Of a stretch of DNA of 36,313 nt, positions 1 to 8,563 are shown piece after piece. Every line of letters starts with the position of its first letter. Position 1 is the stretch's first letter. The stretch is from the NCBI GenBank assembly GCA_030041075.1, contig JASHOP010000047.1, positions 1-36,313 on the forward strand, given 5' to 3'. The DNA comes from Thermoplasmata archaeon. GTDB lineage: Archaea > Thermoplasmatota > Thermoplasmata > Lutacidiplasmatales > UBA184. The position numbers and the translations under genes were made by a program. The notes beneath the pieces are model-generated. The model made no database searches. It was not told where the DNA came from and saw only the letters and a program-made list of their open reading frames with translations.

Positions 1-3
1 CTA

Positions 4-36
4 GTGGAGTGCTACACTATTAGGCGATAGTATAAG
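4..36 (+). repeat. Left terminal inverted repeat of the IS630 element
   Basis: This repeat pairs imperfectly with 1158-1190. The first 11 bases match except one, and a second conserved block (GCGATA, one mismatch, TAT) lies inward. It abuts the TA at 2-3. Confidence 0.8.
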
Positions 37-60
37 TCTCTCCGCTCCCATGGGGGCGAC

Positions 61-1164
61 ATGCGGGTCGCCCCGGCGCTGCAGCTGACTCCGGAAGAGC
101 GCGCCCAGCTCGAGACCTGGTCGCGTGGCCGTTCGACTCCCCAGCGCTTGGTCCTCCGGGCGCGCATCGTGCTTGGGGCCGCCGAAGGAAAGGAGAACCA
201 GGAGATCGCCGAGGGACTCGCGACCCGACCCAACACGGTGGGGCTCTGGCGTCGCCGTTTCCTCCTGTTACGCCTCGAGGGGATCGAGAAGGATGCCCCC
301 CGCCCGGGCCGTCGCCCCCGACTCTCGCGGACGGTCGTCGCGCGTATCGTCGACCGCACCTTGCATACGAAGCCCCGCGGTCGAACGCACTGGTCGACTC
401 GGGTCATGGCGAAGGAGATTGGCGTGGACCCCGTCACCGTCCATCGCGTCTGGCGGCGATACGGGCTCAAGCCCCATCTGAAACAGTCGTTCAAGCTCAG
501 CCACGACCGACAGTTCGAGGAGAAGGTCGTCGATGTCGTCGGACTCTACCAGAACCCTCCCGAGAAGGCGATCATCTTCAGCGTGGACGAGAAGCCTCAG
601 ACGCAGGCGCTCGAGCGAACCCAGGCGATCCTTCCGATGGGGAAGAACTGGCCGGAGGGCCGTCCCCACGACTACCGACGCAACGGCACGGTCGACCTCT
701 TCGCCGCGCTCAACATCCTCGACGGGCAGGTCGTGACGGGGTACTATCCTCAGCACACGCAGAAGGAGTTCCTCGCCTTCATGCGTGTCCTGGACCGAAG
801 GGTCCCTCTCGACCTCCGGATCCACGTGGTACTCGACAACCTTAGCGTCCACAAAGGAGAACAGGTGCAGCGGTGGCTCCGCCGTCACCCGAGGTTCCAC
901 TTCCATTTCGTCCCCACCAGTTCGTCGTGGATGAACATGGTCGAGGGCTGGCTGGGACAGCTCCAACAGCATGCGCTCACCCGAGGGAGCTTCCACAGTG
1001 TCCCGGAGCTCGTGCGGGCCATCGAGGACTACGCGAAGGTCTCCAACGGCGAGGCCCACCCGTGGGTGTGGACCGTAAGCGCGCAGGAGATCGTGCGGAA
1101 GGTCCGGAAGATCCGTCAGCTTCTCGGATGGGATAGCACCGATGCGCTCCCCTCAGCCGGATAA
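61..1164 (+). CDS. IS630-family DDE transposase
   Basis: This protein of 367 residues should catalyse cut-and-paste transposition of the surrounding element into TA targets. The N-terminal ~130 residues form helix-turn-helix domains that would bind the terminal repeats. The catalytic DDE residues are visible: Asp176 in FSVDEK, Asp259 in VVLDNLSVHK and Glu295 in MNMVEGW. The D259-E295 spacing is close to the DD34E pattern of the IS630/Tc1 group. The SSSWMNMVE context is typical of the family. The frame is uninterrupted and the length is normal, so the protein is probably active. The ATG at 61 lies just inside the left repeat. No accessory or passenger gene is present. Confidence 0.93.
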   Translation: MRVAPALQLTPEERAQLETWSRGRSTPQRLVLRARIVLGAAEGKENQEIAEGLATRPNTVGLWRRRFLLLRLEGIEKDAPRPGRRPRLSRTVVARIVDRTLHTKPRGRTHWSTRVMAKEIGVDPVTVHRVWRRYGLKPHLKQSFKLSHDRQFEEKVVDVVGLYQNPPEKAIIFSVDEKPQTQALERTQAILPMGKNWPEGRPHDYRRNGTVDLFAALNILDGQVVTGYYPQHTQKEFLAFMRVLDRRVPLDLRIHVVLDNLSVHKGEQVQRWLRRHPRFHFHFVPTSSSWMNMVEGWLGQLQQHALTRGSFHSVPELVRAIEDYAKVSNGEAHPWVWTVSAQEIVRKVRKIRQLLGWDSTDALPSAG

Positions 1165-1190
1165 TATCGCATCTGTCAGCAACACCCCAC
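1158..1190 (-). repeat. Right terminal inverted repeat of the IS630 element
   Basis: This is the imperfect inverted partner of the left end and abuts the TA at 1191-1192. It overlaps the last codons of the transposase gene, which stops at 1164. Confidence 0.8.
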
Positions 1191-1299
1191 TAGGCTGGGC
1201 TCGAGGGGAGGCAACGGCTCGGTACGGTCTATTCATTCAACAAAGCACGTGCCGGTCGGTCCGTTCCGGGCTCTCCGGGCGGGGCCCGCGCCGGGAGCC

Positions 1300-1307
1300 A
1301 TCAAATC
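1300..1307 (+). promoter_or_regulatory. TATA-like box for the thioredoxin-reductase-like gene
   Basis: ATCAAATC stands out in GC-rich surroundings and is centred about 27 bases before the GTG at 1331. That is the distance expected for a leaderless archaeal transcript. Confidence 0.45.
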
Positions 1308-1330
1308 CTCGCGACGGGTGGACGCGCTCC

Positions 1331-2356
1331 GTGCCCGGCTTTCCCCGGCTGAAGGACGCCTACGACGTCGTCATCGTGGGCGGAGGGCACGCCGGACTCC
1401 AGGCCGGTCTCAAGGCCGGCCTCCTGCGCCGGACGGCGGTCGTGATCGACCGCGGTCCGAAGTACTCCCGGTCGTACTACGCCCCGAGGATGGACAACAT
1501 CCCCGGCTTCCCCGATGGCGTCTCGGGTCACAAGCTCCTCGACCTCCAGATCGGGGCCCTGCGATCGGTCGGCGAGTTCGTCGACTACTTCTCGCCGGCC
1601 CGCGCCGGCGCGGCGGAACGGACCGGCACCGGCTTTTCCGTGACGTTCGACTGGCTGAAGCAGACCCTCGTCGCCCGGGGAGCGACCCTCGTCCTCGCGA
1701 TGGGCGTCGTCGACCGGATCCCCGAGGTCGGGGGCCGGATCGATCCGATCTTCCCCTGGGCGAACCAGGCGCTCGTCGACTTCTGCCTGGTCTGCGACGG
1801 CCACGATCTCGCCGGGAAGCGCGTCGCGGTGATCGGCCACGATGGGTTCGCCGCCCGCACCGCGCTCGACATCCTCGAGTTCGCGCCGGGGTCGGTCGAG
1901 CTGCTCACCCACGGGCATCCGCTCCTCGACGGGACGCCGCCCGACGAGCGAGCGAGCCTCGCCTCCGCGCTTGCGGCGAGGAACGTTCCCGCGTTCGAGG
2001 CAGCGATGGTCGGGTTCGACGAGATCCGCGAGAAGCGGTTCGGAGTGCGGTTCGCGGACGGCAGCCACCGCTCCTACGACCGCGGCTTCTCGGCGCTCGG
2101 ATGGTACGACCTCCACAACACGATCCCCCGCTCGCTCGGATGCTCGTTCGATGCCGACGGGTTCGTCCGCACGGACGACGACGCGCGGGCCCTATCGGGC
2201 GACTCGGGCGCGCCGATCCCGGGCCTCTACAGCGTCGGGGACCTCCGGAACGGCTGGAAGCAGATCCCCGAGGCATGGTCGTACGCGGAGCGGGCGATCC
2301 TCCACGCATGGGCCGAGTATCTCGGGGACCCGGGCGGACCTCCTCCGCCCCCCTGA
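1331..2356 (+). CDS. Thioredoxin-reductase-like FAD-dependent oxidoreductase
   Basis: This predicted flavoprotein of 341 residues is related to thioredoxin reductase. The N-terminus has the dinucleotide-binding motif VVIVGGGHAG (residues 13-22) for FAD. A redox pair C152-L-V-C155 followed by DG matches the CxxCDG active site, and the C-terminal YSVGDLRNGWKQIPEA matches the FAD-contacting GDxxxxxxQ motif. The second nucleotide-binding loop reads VIGHDGFAA instead of GGGDSA, and no HRR NADPH-phosphate motif follows. NADPH may therefore not be the electron donor, as seen in some archaeal homologues. I chose the GTG at 1331 because a TATA-like box lies 27 bases upstream; the open frame runs further upstream into the insertion sequence. 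The physiological partner is unknown. Confidence 0.82.
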   Translation: MPGFPRLKDAYDVVIVGGGHAGLQAGLKAGLLRRTAVVIDRGPKYSRSYYAPRMDNIPGFPDGVSGHKLLDLQIGALRSVGEFVDYFSPARAGAAERTGTGFSVTFDWLKQTLVARGATLVLAMGVVDRIPEVGGRIDPIFPWANQALVDFCLVCDGHDLAGKRVAVIGHDGFAARTALDILEFAPGSVELLTHGHPLLDGTPPDERASLASALAARNVPAFEAAMVGFDEIREKRFGVRFADGSHRSYDRGFSALGWYDLHNTIPRSLGCSFDADGFVRTDDDARALSGDSGAPIPGLYSVGDLRNGWKQIPEAWSYAERAILHAWAEYLGDPGGPPPPP

Positions 2357-2410
2357 CGTAGGGTCGGGGCTCCGCCGGCCCGTCCCCGGACGCCCTCCCG
2401 GGTCCGTGGC

Positions 2411-2418
2411 CCTTTAAC
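2411..2418 (+). promoter_or_regulatory. TATA-like box for the adenylate cyclase gene
   Basis: CTTTAAC within CCTTTAACGG is centred 25 bases upstream of the GTG at 2440, which fits a leaderless transcript. Confidence 0.5.
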
Positions 2419-2439
2419 GGCGGAGACTGTCCCGGACGC

Positions 2440-5400
2440 GTGGCCGACGGCACGCGCCACCTGCGGGCGATCGTCTTCACCGACCTCGTCGGATTCACGC
2501 GCCTCGGACAGCGGGACGAGGCGAGGGCGCTCCGTCAGTTGGAGACGTACCGGTCGATCCTTCGCCCGCTGTTCGCCCGCTACTCGGGCCGGGAGGTGAA
2601 GACGATGGGCGACGGTTTCCTGGTCGAGTTCGAGAGCGCTCTCGAGGCGACCGAGTGGGCGGTCGAGAGCCAGCGCCAACTCTTCCAGCACAACCAGCGG
2701 GGCGCGGACGCCGATCCGATCGAGGTCCGGATCGGGATCCACCTGGGGGACGTGATCCATCAGGGGAACGATGTGTACGGCGATGCCGTCAACGTCGCCT
2801 CCCGGATCGAGCCGCTCGCCGAGGCCTCGGGGGTCTGCATCTCGGGGCCGGTGGCCGACCAAGTCCACAACAAGGTGCCGTACGGCCTCACTCCCCTCGG
2901 CCATCCGCTGCTCAAGAACGTGGAGACACCGTTCTCCGTGTACAGCGTCGACCTCCCTTGGGTCGCCCTCCCCGCGGCCCGGGTCACGCCGTGGACGGAC
3001 CGGGAAGGCGAGCTCGGGATCGTCCGTCGGGTCGTCGCGGCGATCGCGGGGGGCCAGGGCCAGGTCGTCTCGCTCTCCGGTGAGCCCGGCGTCGGCAAGA
3101 CCCGGCTGGCGGAGCAGGCCCTCCGCGAAGCGGAGCAGCAAGGATTTCGCACCGTCCGGGGTCGGTCCCACCAGGACGAGCAGCCGGTCCCCTACGCGAT
3201 CTGGGTCCAGCTCATCCGAGGCGTCGCGCGCGATGCCCCGGCCTCGCTCCTCTACAAGCTCTGTGCGGGCTGCGACGCGGAACTCGGAAGGTTGGTGCCG
3301 GAGGTACAGCCCTACCTCGACAGGGCGTCGGCCTTACCGGGCGAACCATCCGAGGAGGCGCGCCTTCGCCTCTTCGAGGCGATCGCCCGGTTCTTCGTCA
3401 ACCTGGCGCGGGAATCTCCGGTCGCGGCGCTGCTGGACGACCTTCAGTGGGCGGATCCGGGTTCGCTGCGCATCCTCGCCTATGTCGCCGAGACCGCGCG
3501 GGCGCATCGCGTGCTGCTCCTGGTCACGTATCGGGACTCGGCGGAGGAGGGGACCCCGGCGCTCTCCGGACTGGTCCAAGAGCTGGCGCGGGGGCGGCTC
3601 GTCGTCCCGATTGCCGTGAAACCGATGGAAGGCCTACCGGCCCAGCAGCTGGTGGCCGCCGTCCTCGGAACCCCGACGCCGCCGACGGAGTTGATCCAGG
3701 TGGCCTGCCAGAAGACAGGGGGCAACCCGTTGTTCGTCGAGGAGTTGATCCGGTCGATGCTCGAGGAGCGGCAGCTCGTGAGGTCGTCGGATGGGTGGGT
3801 CGCCGGATCGCTCACGCAGGCCGGGGTTCCCTCGACGCTCCGGGAGGTCATCCTCAAGCGCGTGGGGCGAACCGGACCGGACGCTCAGCGCATCCTTTCG
3901 GTGGCCGCGGTGCTCGGGGACGAGTTCGAGTTCGACGTGCTCGAAGAGGTGAGTGGCGAAGAACCGGGTCGCTTGCTGGAGGAGCTCGAGTCGCTGCTGC
4001 GGGCGCGCCTCTTGCGGGAGCGGGAGGTCTCGACCGGCCGGGCCGTGCTCGAGTTCGCGGACGACCGCACCCGTGAGGTCCTCTACCACGAGCTCTCGCT
4101 CCTGCGCCGACAGCGCTACCACCTCCGGGCCGCGCAGACGGTCGAAGCCCGTCGCGGAGCCCGTGCGCGGGAGGTCGCGGGCGAGCTGGCGCTACACTAC
4201 CAACGCGGGAACGACCCCGCCCACGCGCTCGCGTGGACCGTCGTGGCCGCGCAGAACTCCCAAGAGCTCTACGCGCGCGAGCAAGCCGTCGCCTTCTTCC
4301 GCACGGCCCTGGAGCTCCTGACCGTCGTGCCGGACGACCGCGTCCGCGCGGACGCCCTCACGCGATTGGGCGACGAGCTCGAGGCCCTCGGTCGTTACGA
4401 GGAGTCGGCCCGCAGCCGCTCCGAGGCCGCCGAGGTGTTCGAACGCGCCGGCGACCTCGTTCACGCCGGGGCCGTGCTGGGGCGCCTCGCCGTTCACTCC
4501 CAGTGGACCCAGCTCGGCGAGTTCCGGGTGGACGAGGTGCAGCTGGCGCGAGCGCGGGCGCTTCTCGAGTCGGTACCGCCGTCCGCGGAGCTCGCCCGCC
4601 TGTACCTCGACTCCGCCGCGTACCTGCGGGCCGGCGGACGCCTGGACGAGGGACGCGCCCTCCTCGAGCGGGCGCGCGAGGTCGCCCGGGTGACCGGCGA
4701 TCCGACCCTGGAGGCGAATGTCGAGCTCGAGCTATCGGACTACCTCGCCCTCGGGGAGCGAGACCGGGTGAAGGCGGCGATCGACCGGGCGATCGAGCTG
4801 GGACGCGCGCACCGCCCCGCGATCGCCCTCGAGGCGTACCATCGCCGGGCCCACTTCGCCGCGACCGGGTATGCCGACATGGCGGAGGCCGAGGGGTGGA
4901 TCCAGAAGGGGGTCGAGTACGCCCGTTCGGTCCACGCTCCGGGCTGGGAGTTCGCGCTCACCGGGGGCCTCGGGGCGTTCACGACGCTGTGGATCGCCCC
5001 GGTCGACGTGTCGGTCCGGCGGACCGAGGCGTACCAGCAGTTCCTGCGGGAGCGGGGGCAGGAACCGTCGGCCCACAGTTTCATGCACATCGCCCTGGGC
5101 CCGATCGTTCGCGGAGAACTGGACGAATCGGCGCGCGTGCTCGAGGTGGTCAAGCAGAAGCTCGCCACGGAGAGGGCCTGGTACCAGGACGCGTGGTACA
5201 ACTACTGTCTCGCCTGGATGGAGGTCGCCCGGCGCGACTACGCGAAGGCCGAGATGTACTACCTCCGGGCGCTGGAGGCCGACCGGACCCGGGGCCCCAC
5301 CGAGTACGATGGGTTCCGTCCCGTCTGGTACCTTTCCGGGGCGATCGACTGCGCGGCCCGCCAGCACGCCCTCGACCGCGTCGAGCGGTACCTCGCGGAG

Positions 5401-5733
5401 CTGGAGCCGGTGGCCGACCGCGTGGGAGGACCGGCGGCGCGCGCGTACGTCGAGCGGGCCCGGGGGCTCCGGGCGGTCGAACGGGGGGAGGTCACGGTCG
5501 GCGCCCGGTTGCTTCGAGACAGCGCGGGGATCTTTCGGGAGGTCGGTTGGAAGCGGGAGCTCGCCCTGACCTGTCTCGCGGCCGCGTCGGCGGAGGTACG
5601 GACGGGTCAGGTGCAGGAGGCCCGGGCCGCTCTCGAGGAAGCGGTCGCGATCTTTCGGGCCGATGGTGCCCGGCTCGACCTCGAGGACGCGCTCGCGCTC
5701 CGGCGGAAGGCAGGCCCGGACCCGGGTAGCTGA
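2440..5733 (+). CDS. Class III adenylate cyclase fused to a STAND-type ATPase and TPR repeats
   Basis: This large cytoplasmic signalling protein has 1097 residues. Residues ~8-175 form a class III nucleotide cyclase domain with a complete set of key residues. The metal aspartates are D15 (FTDLVGFT) and D58 (MGDGF), the adenine-specifying residues are K54 and D111 (NDVYGDAVN), and the transition-state residues are N118 and R122. This predicts ATP to cAMP. An AAA/STAND ATPase domain follows, with Walker A GEPGVGKT (214-221) and Walker B LLDDLQWAD (331-339). The C-terminal ~550 residues are alpha-helical with tetratricopeptide-like character. No membrane segment is apparent. The architecture is common in actinobacteria and some other bacteria but unusual for an archaeon. 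The input signal is presumably sensed by the ATPase/TPR part. The GTG start is supported by the upstream TATA-like box. Confidence 0.92.
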   Translation: MADGTRHLRAIVFTDLVGFTRLGQRDEARALRQLETYRSILRPLFARYSGREVKTMGDGFLVEFESALEATEWAVESQRQLFQHNQRGADADPIEVRIGIHLGDVIHQGNDVYGDAVNVASRIEPLAEASGVCISGPVADQVHNKVPYGLTPLGHPLLKNVETPFSVYSVDLPWVALPAARVTPWTDREGELGIVRRVVAAIAGGQGQVVSLSGEPGVGKTRLAEQALREAEQQGFRTVRGRSHQDEQPVPYAIWVQLIRGVARDAPASLLYKLCAGCDAELGRLVPEVQPYLDRASALPGEPSEEARLRLFEAIARFFVNLARESPVAALLDDLQWADPGSLRILAYVAETARAHRVLLLVTYRDSAEEGTPALSGLVQELARGRLVVPIAVKPMEGLPAQQLVAAVLGTPTPPTELIQVACQKTGGNPLFVEELIRSMLEERQLVRSSDGWVAGSLTQAGVPSTLREVILKRVGRTGPDAQRILSVAAVLGDEFEFDVLEEVSGEEPGRLLEELESLLRARLLREREVSTGRAVLEFADDRTREVLYHELSLLRRQRYHLRAAQTVEARRGARAREVAGELALHYQRGNDPAHALAWTVVAAQNSQELYAREQAVAFFRTALELLTVVPDDRVRADALTRLGDELEALGRYEESARSRSEAAEVFERAGDLVHAGAVLGRLAVHSQWTQLGEFRVDEVQLARARALLESVPPSAELARLYLDSAAYLRAGGRLDEGRALLERAREVARVTGDPTLEANVELELSDYLALGERDRVKAAIDRAIELGRAHRPAIALEAYHRRAHFAATGYADMAEAEGWIQKGVEYARSVHAPGWEFALTGGLGAFTTLWIAPVDVSVRRTEAYQQFLRERGQEPSAHSFMHIALGPIVRGELDESARVLEVVKQKLATERAWYQDAWYNYCLAWMEVARRDYAKAEMYYLRALEADRTRGPTEYDGFRPVWYLSGAIDCAARQHALDRVERYLAELEPVADRVGGPAARAYVERARGLRAVERGEVTVGARLLRDSAGIFREVGWKRELALTCLAAASAEVRTGQVQEARAALEEAVAIFRADGARLDLEDALALRRKAGPDPGS

Positions 5734-6010
5734 TGCCATCGCCCGAACCCGCAGGAAGGATCGTTCCCGAGTCCTGAGACTCGGGTTCGAGTCGTGGCGG
5801 CTCCGCACTGGTAGGGTCGTCGTCCCGCGCCGGGAGGAACTGCCCGACGGGCGACATGCCGCCGTCGGGGAGATCGAGGAACCTGGGGAGGGGAACAGCC
5901 CCGCTTTCGCGGCTTCGCGCCAACCTGTCGCGTACGTCGTCACCAGATGGCGCGATCCCTCTAGGGCATCCAGCCGTGCGGTTGCGTCGTGGGTCCTGAG
6001 GACGTTCTCT
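5734..6010. other. Gap between convergent genes; possible decayed minus-strand ORF
   Basis: No intact gene is evident. On the minus strand, an ORF could open at a GTG at 6036 inside the toroid gene end and runs through a protein-like stretch (VLRTHDATARLDALEG, then VTTYATGWREAAKAGLF). Protein-like sequence then continues in another frame (RFLDLPDGGMSPVGQFLPARDDD). This may be a remnant with a single frameshift near 5890, or chance in GC-rich DNA. Confidence 0.2.
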
Positions 6011-6970
6011 TCAATGCCCTGCCCGACGTAGGACACGGAGGGCGACGAGGGTCGCCCATCGGCTCGGTTCCCCCGGATATTCCAACATCACGGGATAGAC
6101 GGGCGGGGGGTGATGGTACGGATCCGAGGCCTCGAGATCCGGTTGGACGGAGTCGAGCCTCCACCAACCGTCCTGGCCACGCTTACGCTCGAGCAGCTTG
6201 AGCGCCGGACGCAGGCGCCGGTCCGAGCCGTAGCCAAGGGCCGTGAGGAAGTCCAGCCCGACCAGGAAATCGTAGTAGTAGTGGCTCGGATAGTGAATGC
6301 GCCACCACGGCTTGTAGCTGGATCCATCGGCCTCGTGCAACAGTCGTCGCTCCAGGAAGAATTCGGCTCCGCGCTCGATCGCACGAACCACCCGTGCCGA
6401 TCGGGATTCCGGGGGGATGACCGCGAACGCGGCCATGGCCTCCCAAGCGGCGAGCGTGCCGGTCCGGGATCTCCAGCAGTGCCAGCCCCCGTCGGATTTC
6501 TGGGCGGAGACCAACCAGTCGATCGCTCGGCGGATGCGCGGGTCTTCGAGGAACCCCAAGCGGACCATCATCCGGACGCCGTTCCCGGTGATGCAGGTCT
6601 CCGCGCCGGCCTCCCCCCAGACCCCCTCTTTCGGGTCGGACCAACGGTCGAGCAGAAGGTTTGCCGCGCGGGCGACCCGGGGGTCTTTCCGGGTCATCCC
6701 GAGTTCGGAGAGAACGATGAGAAGGAAGTTCGTCGAGGTGTACTTGGGGAGGTACAGATTCGCCGGCTCGTCTCGATACGTTGCCCACTGGCCCGAAGGC
6801 TCCTGGAGGCTGAGGATCTCCCAGGCCCACCCGTTCCGTCCGATCTCCGCCCGGGCGGCCCTGACCTGCGGATCGACCTCCGGCCGGTCGAGCAGATCCC
6901 TGAGGGCGAAGTACCGGACCGAGGGGTCGGTCCTTTGGAGCAAGAACCTGCGGGTCCTAGCGTCCGGCAC
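6011..6970 (-). CDS. Prenyltransferase/squalene-cyclase-like alpha/alpha-toroid repeat protein
   Basis: This 319-residue protein is built of repeated alpha-helical hairpins like those of terpene cyclases and protein prenyltransferase beta subunits. Typical repeat turns are visible, such as QEPSGQWATY, GVWGEAGAETCITGNG and QKSDGGWHCW. The DxDD acid motif of squalene-hopene cyclases is absent and the length is about half of a true cyclase. A hydrocarbon-cyclising role is therefore not supported, and a substrate- or protein-binding toroid is as likely. No signal peptide or membrane segment is seen. The GTG start at 6970 has a GAGGT ribosome-binding sequence just upstream. Third codon positions appear less GC-rich than in the core genes downstream, so this gene may have been acquired. 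Confidence 0.75.
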   Translation of the reverse strand: MPDARTRRFLLQRTDPSVRYFALRDLLDRPEVDPQVRAARAEIGRNGWAWEILSLQEPSGQWATYRDEPANLYLPKYTSTNFLLIVLSELGMTRKDPRVARAANLLLDRWSDPKEGVWGEAGAETCITGNGVRMMVRLGFLEDPRIRRAIDWLVSAQKSDGGWHCWRSRTGTLAAWEAMAAFAVIPPESRSARVVRAIERGAEFFLERRLLHEADGSSYKPWWRIHYPSHYYYDFLVGLDFLTALGYGSDRRLRPALKLLERKRGQDGWWRLDSVQPDLEASDPYHHPPPVYPVMLEYPGEPSRWATLVALRVLRRAGH

Positions 6971-7152
6971 GACCTCGCCTACGAACCTCTCCTACTTGGT
7001 GTCGCCCCCTACGGCCGACGTCCCCGGAGCGACGGCGCGCTTGGGTTGCCGCTTGGCGGTACGCCCCCCCGCGAGTCGACGCCCTTGGGGGAGAAGTCGA
7101 TCGCCGCTCAGCGGATACGCAGGGTCGTTCTACCGCTGAGGGGAAGGCGCGT

Positions 7153-8397
7153 GTGACCACGGAACCGGTGACAGTCTCGAGACAGGCGGCGCGTCGCCTG
7201 GAGCTTCGGAGACAACACCTCGAGGGGGTCTGGCCATCCCGGGGGAGTCGGGCGGACATCCTCGCCGTCACTCGCGATCTCAGCTACGTCCAGATCGATC
7301 CGGTGACCGTCGTCGCGCCCTCGCATTGGCTCTCGCTGTGGGCCCGAATCGGCCCCTTCCCGGTTTCGGATCTTGACCGGCTGCTGTGGAAGGATCGCAC
7401 GCTTTTCGAGTGCTGGACCCACGCCGCCTCGTATGTTCCGACCGAGGACTATCCGATCCACTCGGCGATCATGCGAAGGTACCCGGACTCCCTCTCGAAG
7501 TCCTGGGGATACCAGAAGGCCGAGGCGAAGAGATGGCTCCCAGCCCATGCCAAACTGCGGAAGGTCATCCTGCGAGAGCTCGAAACCGGACCTCATCTGT
7601 TGAAGGACTTCGCGGACCACACGAAGGGACCGCGCAGCGCGGACGCTTGGTCGGAGGGTAGCGCGCTCGCCACGATGCTCGTCCACCTACAGTTCAGCGG
7701 GGAGGTGATGGTCGTCGGTCACCAGGGTGCGCACAATCTCTACGGACTTCCCTCGAACTTCCTACCGGACTGGGTGGACCGGACGGATCTCTCCCAATCC
7801 GAGGCGGAAACCGTCGGGGTAGAGAGGACCCTTCGCGCGATCGGGGTCGCGACCCAGACCGAAATCAACCGGTATCTGCTGCGAGGGCGCTATCTCGACC
7901 TCAGGGGTGTCCTCGACCGGCTCATCGAGCGGTCCGTGGTCCGCCGCGTTGAGATCGACGGCCTTCGCGGGATCCGTTACGCCCTGGCCTCGGACATCGA
8001 TTCGCTACGAAGCATCGGGTCCGAGGACTGGGACGAGGGGATCTCCCTGATTCCGCCGTTCGACAACATGGTGTTCCACCAAGCTCGGACGAGGGAGCTC
8101 TACGGATTTGATTACGTCCGCGAACAGTTCCTCCCCGAGAGGAAGCGGAGGTTCGGGACCTACGTGCTCCCGATTCTCTGGGGGGACCGGTTCATCGGCC
8201 GGATCGACCCGCGCCTGGACCGGGCGGCGAAGCGGCTGGAGATCAAGGCCGTGCATGCCGAGCCCGGTGCTCCGTGCGGAAGGGGTGTCGCCGTTCAGCT
8301 CGCCGAGAGGATCGAGCAGCTGGCCACGTTCCTCGGCGCCGAGAGCGTGGTCTACTCCGAACGAATCCCCTCCGCGTGGAGGGATGCGCTTCGCTGA
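7153..8397 (+). CDS. AlkZ/YcaQ-type winged-helix DNA glycosylase
   Basis: This 414-residue protein belongs to the HTH_42 winged-helix family that includes the DNA glycosylases AlkZ and YcaQ, which excise alkylated bases and unhook interstrand crosslinks. The QxD catalytic motif of that family is present as Q47-I-D49 in YVQIDPVTVV. The conserved C-terminal block ISLIPPFDNMVF...TRELYGFDY...RRFGTYVLPILWGDRFIGRIDPRLDR is complete. The length is typical. The GTG at 7153 gives the family N-terminus shortly before the first conserved helix, and a GGGGAAGG sequence precedes it. The gene stands alone between the divergent toroid gene and a convergent glyoxalase-like gene. Third positions look less GC-rich than in core genes. 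Whether it repairs crosslinks or simple alkyl lesions cannot be told from sequence. Confidence 0.87.
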   Translation: MTTEPVTVSRQAARRLELRRQHLEGVWPSRGSRADILAVTRDLSYVQIDPVTVVAPSHWLSLWARIGPFPVSDLDRLLWKDRTLFECWTHAASYVPTEDYPIHSAIMRRYPDSLSKSWGYQKAEAKRWLPAHAKLRKVILRELETGPHLLKDFADHTKGPRSADAWSEGSALATMLVHLQFSGEVMVVGHQGAHNLYGLPSNFLPDWVDRTDLSQSEAETVGVERTLRAIGVATQTEINRYLLRGRYLDLRGVLDRLIERSVVRRVEIDGLRGIRYALASDIDSLRSIGSEDWDEGISLIPPFDNMVFHQARTRELYGFDYVREQFLPERKRRFGTYVLPILWGDRFIGRIDPRLDRAAKRLEIKAVHAEPGAPCGRGVAVQLAERIEQLATFLGAESVVYSERIPSAWRDALR

Positions 8398-8563
8398 CGA
8401 TCGTATCGGGGCATGATTACCCTTCCCCGCGATCGGCGGTACGGCTCGCGCGCGGGCCAGCGTCGTATGGGAGCAGTCGGGTCCCGAGATCACGGCGTCC
8501 CGGCCGGTGTCGCAGGCCAGCCGCTCGACCGGTGGGCAGGTTGGGCGCGCTCCCGGCCCCGGC

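Larger units (their letters stand above)
4..1190 (+). mobile_element. Intact IS630-family insertion sequence
   Basis: The element is delimited by imperfect inverted repeats starting GTGGAGTGCTAC at the left end and GTGGGGTGTTGC (read inward on the minus strand) at the right end. Similarity extends to a shared GCGATA-x-TAT block about 22-31 bases in. Both ends are flanked by TA (2-3 and 1191-1192), the dinucleotide that IS630/Tc1 elements duplicate on insertion. One full-length transposase gene fills the element. Intact ends and an intact reading frame suggest recent arrival. Only one copy is visible in the window. Confidence 0.9.

Noticed and set aside
1142-1330. Extension of the flavoprotein frame upstream into the insertion sequence.
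   Set aside because: The residues have no homology character, and the TATA-like box at 1300 would lie inside the gene.
5775-5800. Sequence resembling a tRNA T-arm (GACTCGGGTTCGAGTC).
   Set aside because: It forms a small hairpin, but no acceptor, anticodon or D-arm partners are found at the right distances.
4732-6036. A 434-codon minus-strand open frame under the cyclase gene.
   Set aside because: Most is antisense to the TPR region; only the first ~60 codons look protein-like and are reported separately as a possible remnant.
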